The translations under genes were made by a program, and so were the position numbers. From assembly GCA_017744605.1 (NCBI GenBank), contig JAGIAZ010000027.1:1-35114 (forward strand): 35,114 nucleotides of DNA, written 5' to 3'. Positions 24,216 to 32,282 of this stretch are shown here, piece by piece. Numbering within the stretch: the first letter of the stretch is position 1; the number at the start of each line of letters is the position of its first letter. The notes beneath the pieces were generated by a model. That model ran no database searches and was not told the DNA's origin. It saw only the letters and a program-made list of their open reading frames with translations. This DNA is from Sphingobium sp. GTDB taxonomy: Bacteria; Pseudomonadota; Alphaproteobacteria; Sphingomonadales; Sphingomonadaceae.

Positions 24216-24311
24216 CTCCATCGATCAGCGTTCGCCCTGTTCGACCGAGAGTCGCGCGCCTCGAGCAAACAGCACGAACGGGTTTTCGATTTCAGTGAGG
24301 CTTCGATTCCA

Positions 24312-25157
24312 ATGACCGCTCCTTTCACCGAAGCTCTTCGTCCCGCCCAGGGCTTCATGTTCGATCTCGACGGCACGCTGATCCTCTCGGACAAGTCGCT
24401 CGGCGGCTACACAGTGCTGCCCGGCGCGGTCGAGCTGCTGACGGAGCTGGAGGAGCGCGGCATCCCCTTCCTGGCGCTCACCAATGGCAGCGCCTATCCC
24501 GCCGCCCAGCAGGCGCCGCGCCTGCGCGCGCTCGGTCTGCCGATTTCCGACGCGCATCTCTTCACGCCCAACAGCGTGGCGGCGACCGTGTTCAAGGATC
24601 GCGGCTTCGAACGGGTGCTGGTGTTGGGGACGGCAGGCGTCGCCGAGGCTCTCAACGGGGACGGCATTGCGACCGTCTTCCCCGGCGAGGACGGCGCGGA
24701 CAAGGCCGACGCAGTCTATGTCGCCTGGCACCCGGAATGTTCGATGCCGGATATCCACGCCGCCTGTGACGCCGTGCTGCGCGGCGCGGGATTCTTCACC
24801 GCGTCGGACGTGCCCTTCTTCGCCAGCAAGGGCGGGCGGGCCTTCGGCTATAGCTGTGCGATCAGCGGCGCCATCGCGCGTGTGACCGACAAGGAGCCGG
24901 AGGTCACCGGCAAGCCCTCGATCCATGCGATGAACTTCGTCGCCGCGAAGCTCGGCGTGCCGAGCGCTGGCGTGGTCGTCGTCGGCGACGATCCCAAGGT
25001 CGAGATCGAGATGTCACGGCTCGGCGACGCGATCGGCATCGGCGTCACCACCGGCACCGCAAACCATGACGACTGGGCCGCCTGCCCGCCCGAACGACGG
25101 CCGCATCGCGTGATCGACAGCTTGGCGGACATTCGCAAACTCGGCTTGATTCTTTAA
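24312..25157 (+). CDS. HAD-superfamily (NagD-like, type IIA) phosphatase (AcvF-like)
   Basis: A 281-aa hydrolase. Motif I FDLDGTL carries the nucleophile Asp18 and general acid Asp20. Motif II is LALTNGS (residues 55-60 region), the type IIA cap lies in the middle, motif III is the VTGKPS Lys, and motif IV is VVVVGDDPKVEIEM. The family dephosphorylates small metabolites, such as nucleotides, phosphoglycolate and p-nitrophenyl phosphate. In the SYK-6 acetovanillone system the sixth gene, acvF, encodes the phosphatase that removes the phenolic phosphate; its position here at the end of the cluster predicts the same role. ATG 24312 has a weak ribosome binding site, 96 bp after the previous gene. 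Its stop is 6 bp from the convergent neighbour. Confidence 0.85.
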   Translation: MTAPFTEALRPAQGFMFDLDGTLILSDKSLGGYTVLPGAVELLTELEERGIPFLALTNGSAYPAAQQAPRLRALGLPISDAHLFTPNSVAATVFKDRGFERVLVLGTAGVAEALNGDGIATVFPGEDGADKADAVYVAWHPECSMPDIHAACDAVLRGAGFFTASDVPFFASKGGRAFGYSCAISGAIARVTDKEPEVTGKPSIHAMNFVAAKLGVPSAGVVVVGDDPKVEIEMSRLGDAIGIGVTTGTANHDDWAACPPERRPHRVIDSLADIRKLGLIL

Positions 25158-25163
25158 CCGTAG

Positions 25164-26696
25164 TCAGACCGTCGTCCATTTGCCGCAGGTCGCGGCTTCA
25201 CTGCCCTGCTGCTTGCACACGCCCGCCATCTTGGCCTGCAGCCGCGCCAGCACATCGCCGCCATTGTTCTTGTCGCTCCAGGCGCGCAACTTCTGGCCCC
25301 AGGCGGTCACCTTGACGCGGGTGCGCTGGTAATAGCTGTCCGGATTCTTGCCGATCTCGTCGATCACGGCCGATGCGCTCGCCTCGACCGCCTTCTTGTC
25401 CTCCGGCGTCAGGCGCATCACCGCATTGGCCCAGCCAATGCCCCACTGCACGCGGGTCGCGGCGCCATGCGAGGTCTCATAGGCCTTCCTGGCCCAGGCG
25501 ATCGCGCCGGTCTTGTCGCCATCGGCTTCGGCGATGCCGGCGAGGTCGAGCATGTAATAATAGGCCCAATCGGAGCGCTTGAGCTCGGCTTCGAGCAGCT
25601 TCCGCGCGCCCGCGCTGTCACCTGCTTCGTGCAACAGGTCGGCGGCATCCGCAATGACCGACTGGCGCGCCATCGCGTCCTTGGCGGTGTTGTCCGCCCA
25701 TTGCACGCGCTCGCGCACCTTGCTCAGCACGGCTGGAGAAACCTTGCCGGCATTGTCCGCCTTGGCGAGCGTGATGTCGGCATAGAGCGTGTCGAGCCGA
25801 TCGGGCAGCGACAGGCTCGCATCGGCATAGACCTTGTCCAGCGCCGCGACGAGCGAACCGCCAAGCGCGCTGCGTTGCTTCGCATCCGGCAGGGCGGCGA
25901 CGAGGTCGGCCGTGCTCAGCAATTCCTGGCGATTGGCGGTGACTTCGGTGGCGCTGCCGAGCAGTGGCGGCAGGATCTGCGTGAGCTGGGCCTGCTGCGC
26001 GGCGGTCGGCTGGACCTTGCCATCGGCGCCCTGTTTGGCCGTCACGACGAGCGCGAGCAGGCCGAAGCGGCGTTTGAGCGCAGGATCAGGCGCGGCGACG
26101 GCGAGCTTGTTGAGCAGGGCGCCGGCCCTGGCGGTATCGCCGAAATGCTTGGGATCGTTGCGCCAGTCGAACCCGGCGAGCAGGCGCCAGTCGTCTGCCG
26201 ACAGGCCGGACACATCCTTGTCGGCGCGCGCGAGCAGTTCTTCGGTGGTCTCGGTGCGGGCCGCGGCGACCTTGAGCAGCTGGGCGAACTTGTCCGACGT
26301 CGAGGCGCTGGACAGGCGCGTCACTTCCGAGCCGTCGGGCCGCAGCACGATCACGGTCGGATAACCGCTGATCCCGAAATGCTCGCCCCAGCGCTGGGCT
26401 CCCTGCGTGTCACCGTCGAGATAGACCGGCACGAAATTCTTCGTCTCGGCGATGAAGGCCGGGTCCTTGAACAGGGTCGTCTTCATCTGGTTGCAGGGCG
26501 GACACCATATCGCGCCCCAATAGAGGATGACCGGCTTGCCGCTTTCCTTGGCCTCGGCGAGCGCATCGTCGACATCGCCCTCGCGCCAGGCGATCTCGGT
26601 CGCCTGTGCCGTCGCTTCCGGCGCCTTCGTTGCCTGCTTGCAACCCGTGGTCGCCAAAACCAGGCCCGCCGCCAGCATCGTCATGATCAATCGCAT
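25164..26696 (-). CDS. Thioredoxin-fold lipoprotein
   Basis: A 510-aa probable lipoprotein. The N-terminus MRLIMTMLAAGLVLATTGC gives a short signal with Cys19 as the lipidation site. Residues about 35-150 are a thioredoxin-like domain of the DUF255/DsbD-c type: YWGAIWCPPCNQMK holds the redox pair Cys65-Cys68, and GYPTVIVLRPDG has the cis-Pro. The remaining 350 residues are helical, Ala-rich and repeat-like, resembling tetratricopeptide-type helices (AGDSAGARKLLEAELKRSDW is one). It probably acts in periplasmic thiol-disulfide chemistry. ATG 26696 has a good AAGGACGA; the longer open frame adds an unlikely 50 residues. It converges on the phosphatase gene. Confidence 0.87.
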   Translation of the reverse strand: MRLIMTMLAAGLVLATTGCKQATKAPEATAQATEIAWREGDVDDALAEAKESGKPVILYWGAIWCPPCNQMKTTLFKDPAFIAETKNFVPVYLDGDTQGAQRWGEHFGISGYPTVIVLRPDGSEVTRLSSASTSDKFAQLLKVAAARTETTEELLARADKDVSGLSADDWRLLAGFDWRNDPKHFGDTARAGALLNKLAVAAPDPALKRRFGLLALVVTAKQGADGKVQPTAAQQAQLTQILPPLLGSATEVTANRQELLSTADLVAALPDAKQRSALGGSLVAALDKVYADASLSLPDRLDTLYADITLAKADNAGKVSPAVLSKVRERVQWADNTAKDAMARQSVIADAADLLHEAGDSAGARKLLEAELKRSDWAYYYMLDLAGIAEADGDKTGAIAWARKAYETSHGAATRVQWGIGWANAVMRLTPEDKKAVEASASAVIDEIGKNPDSYYQRTRVKVTAWGQKLRAWSDKNNGGDVLARLQAKMAGVCKQQGSEAATCGKWTTV

Positions 26697-27036
26697 AAAG
26701 TCGTCCTTCAAGGCGCTGCGCCGGGCGCGCGCATTCGAGAAAGGCCCGTCCGCGTGGAGTGGGGCAATATGAGGCTCCATATAGGAAGAATGCGCGGATC
26801 GGAAACAAGAGCCCGTTTGCCCGCGGCAAGCGCAGCCTTCAGCCAAGATGCTTGAGCGCCGCGCGCTTGCCCGAAGGACTGGCGGCGCCTCGTTGTCCGC
26901 GCCCGGCCGATGCCGATGCGCAGGAGTCCCGAGCCAGGCAGCGCCCTCATCCGCATTTGCAATGGCCGGGCAAGCTGCCTAGTCTCGCCCGACAAACCGG
27001 CGGCCACGCAGCGGCCGGAACAGCAGGAGGGGGCGA
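26697..27036. other. 340-bp divergent intergenic region
   Basis: Lies between the thioredoxin-fold lipoprotein (minus) and the small membrane protein (plus), so it should contain both promoters. Frames on both strands are open by chance but show no recognisable protein and no ribosome binding site. No repeat, terminator or RNA family was recognised. A strong GGAGGGGG just before 27037 is the ribosome binding site of the plus-strand gene. Confidence 0.5.
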
Positions 27037-27465
27037 ATGAAATACGCCGTCTGGTTCGTGCGTCTGCTTTTCGCGGCCTGGATGCTTCCGGCCGGTCTCA
27101 ATCACTTCGTTCCCCTCTTCCCGCAGCCGCTCGGCAATGAGCCGCTGAGCAAAGAGCTGTTTCTGGCGCTGTTCGACAGCCACTTGTTCGATCTCGTCAA
27201 GACCGTGGAGTTGCTCGCCGGCCTCGCCGCGCTGACCGGCGTCTACCTGCCGCTTGCCCTGGTGCTCTGCATGCCGGTCTCCTTCTGCGTCTGGTATTGG
27301 GATACGCCGCTGCAGGGCTGGGGCTCTCGCTCGTCCATCTATGGATGGGCCGTGCTGCTCAGCAATATCTTCCTCTGCCTCGCCTATCTGCCGAGCTACC
27401 GGTCGCTATTCGCATTGCGGACCACCCCGAAATGGCCATTCCAGCGTGCGGAGAGCGGCACATGA
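27037..27465 (+). CDS. Small membrane protein, DoxX-like
   Basis: A 142-aa membrane protein with four predicted transmembrane segments (about residues 5-25, 52-75, 76-92 and 104-122). The opening VRLLFAAWMLPAGLNHFVPL and the central VELLAGLAALTGVYLPLAL resemble DoxX/DoxD-like quinol-oxidase-associated proteins, though the match is by pattern only. The start ATG is preceded by GGAGGGGG. It overlaps the next gene by ATGA (27462-27465), and the next protein begins with a related domain, which points to a tandem duplication. Function unknown. Confidence 0.82.
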   Translation: MKYAVWFVRLLFAAWMLPAGLNHFVPLFPQPLGNEPLSKELFLALFDSHLFDLVKTVELLAGLAALTGVYLPLALVLCMPVSFCVWYWDTPLQGWGSRSSIYGWAVLLSNIFLCLAYLPSYRSLFALRTTPKWPFQRAESGT

Positions 27466-28247
27466 AGCGGCTGCTCCTCGCCGTGCGGCTGATCTTCGGC
27501 CTCTGGCTGCTGCTGAGCGGCGCCAATCACGTCTTCGCGCATCTCTGGGTCGAACCCGGCGGCACCACGCCGCTCGCCGTTCAGCTGATGAGCGCACTCG
27601 ACCACAGCCAGCTGATCGATGTTGCTTACGGCATCCAGCTGGTCGCGGGCGCGTTGATCCTTGTCGGCCTTCTCGTGCCGCTCGCGGCCTGCGTGGCGAT
27701 GCCGATCTCGGTCTGCGCGGCCTATTGGGCGGTGATCCTCGAGCATGAGCCCACCGGCGCCCTGCTCGCGCTCGTGGCGGTGGGCCTCAACGCGCTGCTG
27801 CTCTTCGCCCATCTCCATGTCTTCCGAGGCATGCTCCAGCGCTGGGCTCTGGCGCTCGGCGAAGACATGGCGAGCAACTACGACACGTTGCTCGCCGATC
27901 CGCGTGGACGCACCGGCCAGAGCGCCTTCATCGGCGCGCTCATTCCGCTGGCGCTGGTCGCCGCCTTCTATCACCGCTTCGTCCTCGGCGGCTCGGGCGA
28001 TTATGCGATGCTGGTGCTGCTCTATCCCGCCATCTGCCTCCATGCCCGCCGCCTGCACGACATGGGGCGGACGGCCTGGCTGCTGATCATCCCGGCGATC
28101 CCGACCGCCGCCGGCATCTGGTTCCATATGTACGACAAGGGCCAGCATATCGAGACGCCCGTGATCCGGGTCGCGCTCGGCGTCTCGGCGCTGTTCACAT
28201 TGTGGGGGCTGGTCGGCAAGAGCGCGGGCGCACGGGCCGCCGCCTAG
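27462..28247 (+). CDS. Membrane protein: DoxX-like domain fused to DUF805
   Basis: A 261-aa polytopic membrane protein. Residues 1 to about 125 repeat the layout of the preceding protein (VRLIFGLWLLLSGANHVFAH at the start, IQLVAGALILVGLLVPLAA in the middle). Residues about 140-255 are DUF805-like: after a basic segment (ADPRGRTGQSAFIGALIPLA) come four helices with the family hallmark ICLHARRLHDMGRTAWLLII. The starting ATG overlaps the preceding stop, so the pair is translated together. DUF805 proteins are inner-membrane proteins of unknown function. The fusion is unusual, but no frameshift or repeat suggests an assembly error. Confidence 0.82.
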   Translation: MKRLLLAVRLIFGLWLLLSGANHVFAHLWVEPGGTTPLAVQLMSALDHSQLIDVAYGIQLVAGALILVGLLVPLAACVAMPISVCAAYWAVILEHEPTGALLALVAVGLNALLLFAHLHVFRGMLQRWALALGEDMASNYDTLLADPRGRTGQSAFIGALIPLALVAAFYHRFVLGGSGDYAMLVLLYPAICLHARRLHDMGRTAWLLIIPAIPTAAGIWFHMYDKGQHIETPVIRVALGVSALFTLWGLVGKSAGARAAA

Positions 28248-28279
28248 GACGGATCGACATTCAGATGAAGAGGTGACGA

Positions 28280-28356
28280 AAATGGTGGATTTTCGTGATC
28301 CGGAGCGCAGCGTACTTCTGGTAGGTGAGCACCGGACGTGCGAAAAGCCACCATTT
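28280..28356. repeat. 77-bp imperfect hairpin element
   Basis: Arms 28280-28295 and 28341-28356 are complementary at 15 of 16 positions (AAATGGTGG...CCACCATTT at the ends). An inner pair TCCGG (28299-28303) / CCGGA (28332-28336) lies within the loop. It sits in the 140-bp space between two convergent genes. It looks like an interspersed palindromic element and has no T-run, so it is not an obvious terminator. Confidence 0.65.
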
Positions 28357-28387
28357 GCAGGCCCTCAGCGCTGAACGTCGATCCGGC

Positions 28388-28816
28388 CTAGAGCATCCGC
28401 ATCAGGCGCACGCTGGTCTTCTCATAGCCCAGCCGCTCGTAGAAGCGATGCGCATCGCCGCGCCGCATGTGGCTGGTCACCTCGACCATGTAACAGCCGT
28501 GCGCCCGCAGCGCCGTTTCGGCCGCCCGCACCAGTTGCGCGCCGATGCCGCGATTGCGCGATCCGGCATCGACCACCAGCATCGAGATGCGCCCGACCGG
28601 CGCCGGGCGATGCAGGACACGCATGGTCGACGTGCTGAGACATCCGATGACCGCACCGTCCAGCTCGGCGACGAGCACAATGCGGCCTTCCGCTTCCATC
28701 AGCGCAAGCCGCTCGACGACATCCGCCGCGCCGACCTCATAGTCGAGCTGACCGATGAGGCGGGCGATGGCCGCGCTGTCATTCGAGGAGGCAAGGCGGA
28801 CGGAAACGTCGGTCAC
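28388..28816 (-). CDS. GNAT-family N-acetyltransferase
   Basis: A 142-aa single-domain acetyltransferase. VRLASSNDSAAIARLIGQL starts the fold, ISMLVVDAGSRNRGIGAQLV is the acetyl-CoA pyrophosphate-binding loop (R-N-R-G-I-G), and HRFYERLGYEKTSVRL is the C-terminal motif B. The start codon is GTG 28816 with GGGAG upstream; no in-frame ATG precedes it. Substrate unknown: such proteins acetylate amines, amino acids or protein N-termini. It is 67 bp downstream of the guaA start-to-stop direction's neighbour, i.e. lies before guaA's 3' end on the same strand. Confidence 0.9.
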   Translation of the reverse strand: MTDVSVRLASSNDSAAIARLIGQLDYEVGAADVVERLALMEAEGRIVLVAELDGAVIGCLSTSTMRVLHRPAPVGRISMLVVDAGSRNRGIGAQLVRAAETALRAHGCYMVEVTSHMRRGDAHRFYERLGYEKTSVRLMRML

Positions 28817-28883
28817 CAGCTGCGGCTCCCTGCGCGGCCGAGTAAATCCGGCAGATGTCCCCCGGACATCCGCTTCTTCGGAT

Positions 28884-30467
28884 TCACTCCCACTCGATGG
28901 TCCCCGGCGGCTTCGACGTATAATCGTAAACCACCCGATTAATGCCCTTCACCTCGTTGATGATGCGGGTCGCGACGCGCGAGAGGAAGGCCGATTCATA
29001 GGGATAGATGTCCGCCGTCATCCCGTCGGTCGAGGTGACGGCGCGCAAGGCGAGCACATTGTCGTAGGTGCGGTAGTCGCCCATCACGCCGACCGTGCGC
29101 ACCGGCAGGAGCACGGCGAAGGCCTGCCAGATCGCATCGTAGAGGCCCGCATTGCGGATCTCTTCGAGATAGACCGCATCGGCCTTGCGCAGGATATCGC
29201 AGCGCTCGCGGGTGACTTCGCCGGGAATGCGGATGGCGAGGCCCGGTCCCGGGAAGGGGTGGCGGCCGACGAAGATCTCGGGCAGGCCGAGTTCGCGACC
29301 GAGCGCACGGACCTCGTCCTTGAAGAGTTCGCGCAGCGGCTCGACCAGCTTCATGTTCATGCGTTCCGGAAGTCCACCGACATTGTGGTGCGACTTGATC
29401 GTCACCGACGGCCCGCCGGTGAAGGAAACGCTTTCGATCACATCGGGATAGAGCGTGCCCTGCGCGAGGAAATCCGCGCCGCCGATCTTCTTCGCCTCTT
29501 CCTCGAACAGGTCGATGAACGCACCGCCGATGAACTTGCGCTTGGCCTCCGGGTCGGTGACGCCGGCCAGGCCCGACAGGAATTTGTCGGACGCGTCCAC
29601 ATGGACGAGCGGGATGTTGTAGGCGTTGCGGAACAGGCTCACGACCTGCTCGGCCTCGCCGAGGCGCATCAGGCCATGATCGACGAACACGCAGGTCAGC
29701 TGCTCGCCGATCGCCTCGTGGATCAGCACGGCTGCGACCGCGCTGTCGACGCCACCGGAGAGGCCGCAGATCACGCGGCCCTTGCCGACCTGCTCGCGAA
29801 TTTCCTTGATCTTGGTCGCGCGGAATTCGGCCATGGTCCAGTCGCCCGCGCAGCCGCAGACATGGCGCACGAAATTGGCGATGAGCTTCGCGCCGTCGGG
29901 TGTGTGGGCGACCTCGGGATGGAACTGGGTGCCGTAGAAGCGGCGCTCATCATTGGCGATGACGGCGAAAGGCGCGCCATCGGAGGTCGCAACGATGCGG
30001 AAGCCCTCGGCGAAGCGCGTCACCTTGTCGCCATGGCTCATCCAGACCTGGTGGCGCTCGCCGACCTGCCAGAGACCATCGAAGAGGACGCAGGGCTCGG
30101 TCACGGTCAGGAAGGCGCGGCCGAACTCGCCGCCTTCGCCGGTTTCATGACCGGGACGGACCTCGCCGCCGAGCTGGTGCGACATGACCTGCTGGCCATA
30201 GCAGATGCCGAGGATGGGAACGCCCGCCTCGAACAGCATTTGCGGCGCGCGGGGGCTGCCTTCCTCGGGCACGCTCGCGGGCGAACCGGAGAGGATGATG
30301 CCCTTCGGCTTCATCCGCTTGAAGGCGGCTTCGGCCTGCGTGAAGGGTGCGATCTCGCTGTAGACGCCAGCCTCGCGCACGCGGCGCGCGATGAGCTGCG
30401 TCACCTGGCTTCCGAAATCGACGATGAGGATGGAGTCGGCCAAGGACTCGGAACGCTGCGCTGACAT
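28884..30467 (-). CDS. guaA: GMP synthase (glutamine-hydrolysing)
   Basis: Converts XMP to GMP with ATP and glutamine. The 527 aa match the family (525 in E. coli). The N-terminal class-I glutamine amidotransferase (about residues 12-200) has the nucleophile Cys89 in GICYGQQ and the HPEV triad segment. The ATP-pyrophosphatase domain has the PP-loop [11 protein letters not shown], and the C-terminal dimerisation domain ends [10 protein letters not shown], which is the universal GuaA ending. The ATG at 30467 ([20 protein letters not shown]) is the natural start; the longer reading adds 20 unsupported residues across the divergent promoter region. Confidence 0.98.
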   Translation of the reverse strand: MSAQRSESLADSILIVDFGSQVTQLIARRVREAGVYSEIAPFTQAEAAFKRMKPKGIILSGSPASVPEEGSPRAPQMLFEAGVPILGICYGQQVMSHQLGGEVRPGHETGEGGEFGRAFLTVTEPCVLFDGLWQVGERHQVWMSHGDKVTRFAEGFRIVATSDGAPFAVIANDERRFYGTQFHPEVAHTPDGAKLIANFVRHVCGCAGDWTMAEFRATKIKEIREQVGKGRVICGLSGGVDSAVAAVLIHEAIGEQLTCVFVDHGLMRLGEAEQVVSLFRNAYNIPLVHVDASDKFLSGLAGVTDPEAKRKFIGGAFIDLFEEEAKKIGGADFLAQGTLYPDVIESVSFTGGPSVTIKSHHNVGGLPERMNMKLVEPLRELFKDEVRALGRELGLPEIFVGRHPFPGPGLAIRIPGEVTRERCDILRKADAVYLEEIRNAGLYDAIWQAFAVLLPVRTVGVMGDYRTYDNVLALRAVTSTDGMTADIYPYESAFLSRVATRIINEVKGINRVVYDYTSKPPGTIEWE

Positions 30468-30534
30468 GGCTGGCCGATAATGCGAGGGAACCGCCCTGTC
30501 CAGTTGCGCGGCGCGGAACAGGACCAACTTCCTG

Positions 30535-30563
30535 TTGGCAGCAGGATCGTTCGCGCGCTAATC
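30535..30563 (+). promoter_or_regulatory. Possible promoter of the tannase-family gene
   Basis: TTGGCA (30535-30540), a 17-bp spacer and CTAATC (30558-30563), 31 bp before the ATG. A 5-bp dyad CCAAC/GTTGG (30524-30538) overlaps the -35. The -10 is weak. Confidence 0.35.
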
Positions 30564-30593
30564 TTGGGACAAAGTCAACCACAGGAGAGGGAT

Positions 30594-32087
30594 ATGCGCA
30601 GGAGCCTGGTCTATTTGCTGGTAGGGACGGCGGCGATGGCCTTGCCCGCAGCTGCGCAGGCGCAGAGCGGCGACGCGGCCAAGTGCGCGGCGCTCGCACA
30701 ATCCGGCATCGGGGGCGCGAAGGCCGCGACGGCCAAATGGGTCGAGGCCGACACGGCCAAGGGCATGCCGGCCTATTGCGAACTCGCCGCGACGCTTTCG
30801 CCGGTCGCCGGCTCCAATATCGGCGTCGTCTATCGCCTGCCCGCCAACTGGAACGGCAAGCTGCTCGGCCTGGGCGGCGGCGGCTGGGCCGGCAACGTCA
30901 CGCTCCAGGCAGCAACCCCGGGCCTCAAGGCCGGCTATGCCACCGCTTCGACCAATGGCGGCCATCCGTCCACCTCGCCCTGGGACGTCGAGTGGTCGTC
31001 CAATCCCGAAGCGCTGACCGACTTCGCCTATCGCGCGATCAACCAGATGACGGTGGCGGGCAAGGCCGTGGTCCAGGGCTATTATGGCCGCAAGCAGGAC
31101 AAGGCCTATTTCCAGGGCTGCTCCACCGGCGGCCGCATGGCGCTCATGGAGGCGCAGCGCTTCCCGGACGACTATGACGCGATCATCGCGCGCGCGCCGG
31201 TCTATACGCTGCAGGTGCAGACCAGCGGCATCTTGCGCAGCATGACGGTCGCGGGAGCCGGTGGCTTTTCGCCCGGCCAAATAAAACTCGTCAACGAGGC
31301 GGTGCTTGGCGCCTGCGACGCCAAGGACGGTCTCAAGGACGGCCTGATCAACGATCCCGCGCGTTGCGGCTGGAGCCCCAGGACGCTGATCTGCAAGGCT
31401 GGCCAATCCGGCGACTCTTGCCTGTCCGCCAAGCAGGCGACGGCCCTCGAAACGCTCTACAATGGCATCAAGGCACCCGACGGCAGCTATGCGATGCTGC
31501 CTTTGAGCCGGGGCGGCGAGCCCGTGTGGAGCGCTTTCATGACCGTCGACGGAACCGGCGTCACCCAGGCGTCGGGCGGCGGCATGCCTGGGCTCACCAA
31601 GGTGTTCTTCGGCGACCGCAAGGTCGATTTCAATCAGTTCACGCCCGATAAGGACGTGCCCGAAGCGCGGGGCAGCGCGTTCGGCAAGGCCTATGAAGCG
31701 AACGATCCCGATCTCAAGCGCTTCATCGCCCATGGCGGCAAGCTGCTGCTCTGGCACGGCGAATCCGACCCCGGCCCAAGCCCGGTCGCGACCGCCGATT
31801 ATTATCAGCGCGTGCTCAAGGCGACGCCCGGCGCCGCCAATGCGGTCCGCCTGTTCATGGCCCCCGGCGTCAGCCATTGCGGCGGCGGCCCCGGCGCCGA
31901 CAGCACGGACGATCTGGGCGTGCTGGATGCCTGGGTGACGAGCGGCAAGGCGCCCGAGACGATGGTCGCCAGCAAGAACGGCGCACCGCTCAAGCGCCAG
32001 CTCTGCGCCTTCCCGAAGGTCGCCCGCTTCGACGGCAAGGGCGACGCGAACGACCCCGCCAGCTGGACCTGCGAGGCGCCGAAGTAA
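30594..32087 (+). CDS. Secreted tannase/feruloyl-esterase family protein
   Basis: A 497-aa exported esterase. Signal peptide residues 1-24 (MRRSLVYLLVGTAAMALPAA...AQA). The family's CS-D-HC arrangement is intact: Cys176-Ser177 in QGCSTGGR (nucleophile), Asp392 in WHGESDP and His428-Cys429 in GVSHCGGG, where the two Cys next to the catalytic Ser and His form a disulfide in characterised members. ACDAKDGLKDGLINDPARC is the lid-linked Ca/Cys region. Members hydrolyse gallate, ferulate or related aromatic esters. ATG 30594 follows AGGAGAGG. Divergent from guaA. It may feed hydroxycinnamates to aromatic catabolism; substrate not determinable from the sequence. Confidence 0.92.
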   Translation: MRRSLVYLLVGTAAMALPAAAQAQSGDAAKCAALAQSGIGGAKAATAKWVEADTAKGMPAYCELAATLSPVAGSNIGVVYRLPANWNGKLLGLGGGGWAGNVTLQAATPGLKAGYATASTNGGHPSTSPWDVEWSSNPEALTDFAYRAINQMTVAGKAVVQGYYGRKQDKAYFQGCSTGGRMALMEAQRFPDDYDAIIARAPVYTLQVQTSGILRSMTVAGAGGFSPGQIKLVNEAVLGACDAKDGLKDGLINDPARCGWSPRTLICKAGQSGDSCLSAKQATALETLYNGIKAPDGSYAMLPLSRGGEPVWSAFMTVDGTGVTQASGGGMPGLTKVFFGDRKVDFNQFTPDKDVPEARGSAFGKAYEANDPDLKRFIAHGGKLLLWHGESDPGPSPVATADYYQRVLKATPGAANAVRLFMAPGVSHCGGGPGADSTDDLGVLDAWVTSGKAPETMVASKNGAPLKRQLCAFPKVARFDGKGDANDPASWTCEAPK

Positions 32088-32134
32088 GGCCTTGCGAAAA
32101 CCCCTCCCCTAGACTCCGATCCAGCAGAGCTGAA

Positions 32135-32230
32135 TCGTCATTGCGAGCGACGCAGTCGCGCGGCAATCCAGGCCGATCTTGCCCGTCCCTGGATTGCTTC
32201 ACCCGGCTGAAGCCGGCCTCGCAATGACGA
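32135..32230. repeat. 96-bp interspersed palindromic element
   Basis: Perfect 13-bp terminal inverted repeats TCGTCATTGCGAG (32135-32147) and CTCGCAATGACGA (32218-32230), with an inner pair GCAATCCAGG (32163-32172) / CCTGGATTGC (32188-32197). The 'TCATTGCGAGC...GCAATCCAGG' form is a widespread bacterial intergenic repeat. It lies between two convergent genes. Confidence 0.8.
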
Positions 32231-32282
32231 GCGGTTCAACATCGATGGATCAGCTTCTAAAAGCGGAGGGGCCAGGAGGTTT

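Noticed and set aside
28755..30464. A 569-codon plus-strand frame opposite guaA
   Set aside because: Shadow of guaA; the composition (Asp, Ala, Arg, Glu runs) is typical of antisense reading.
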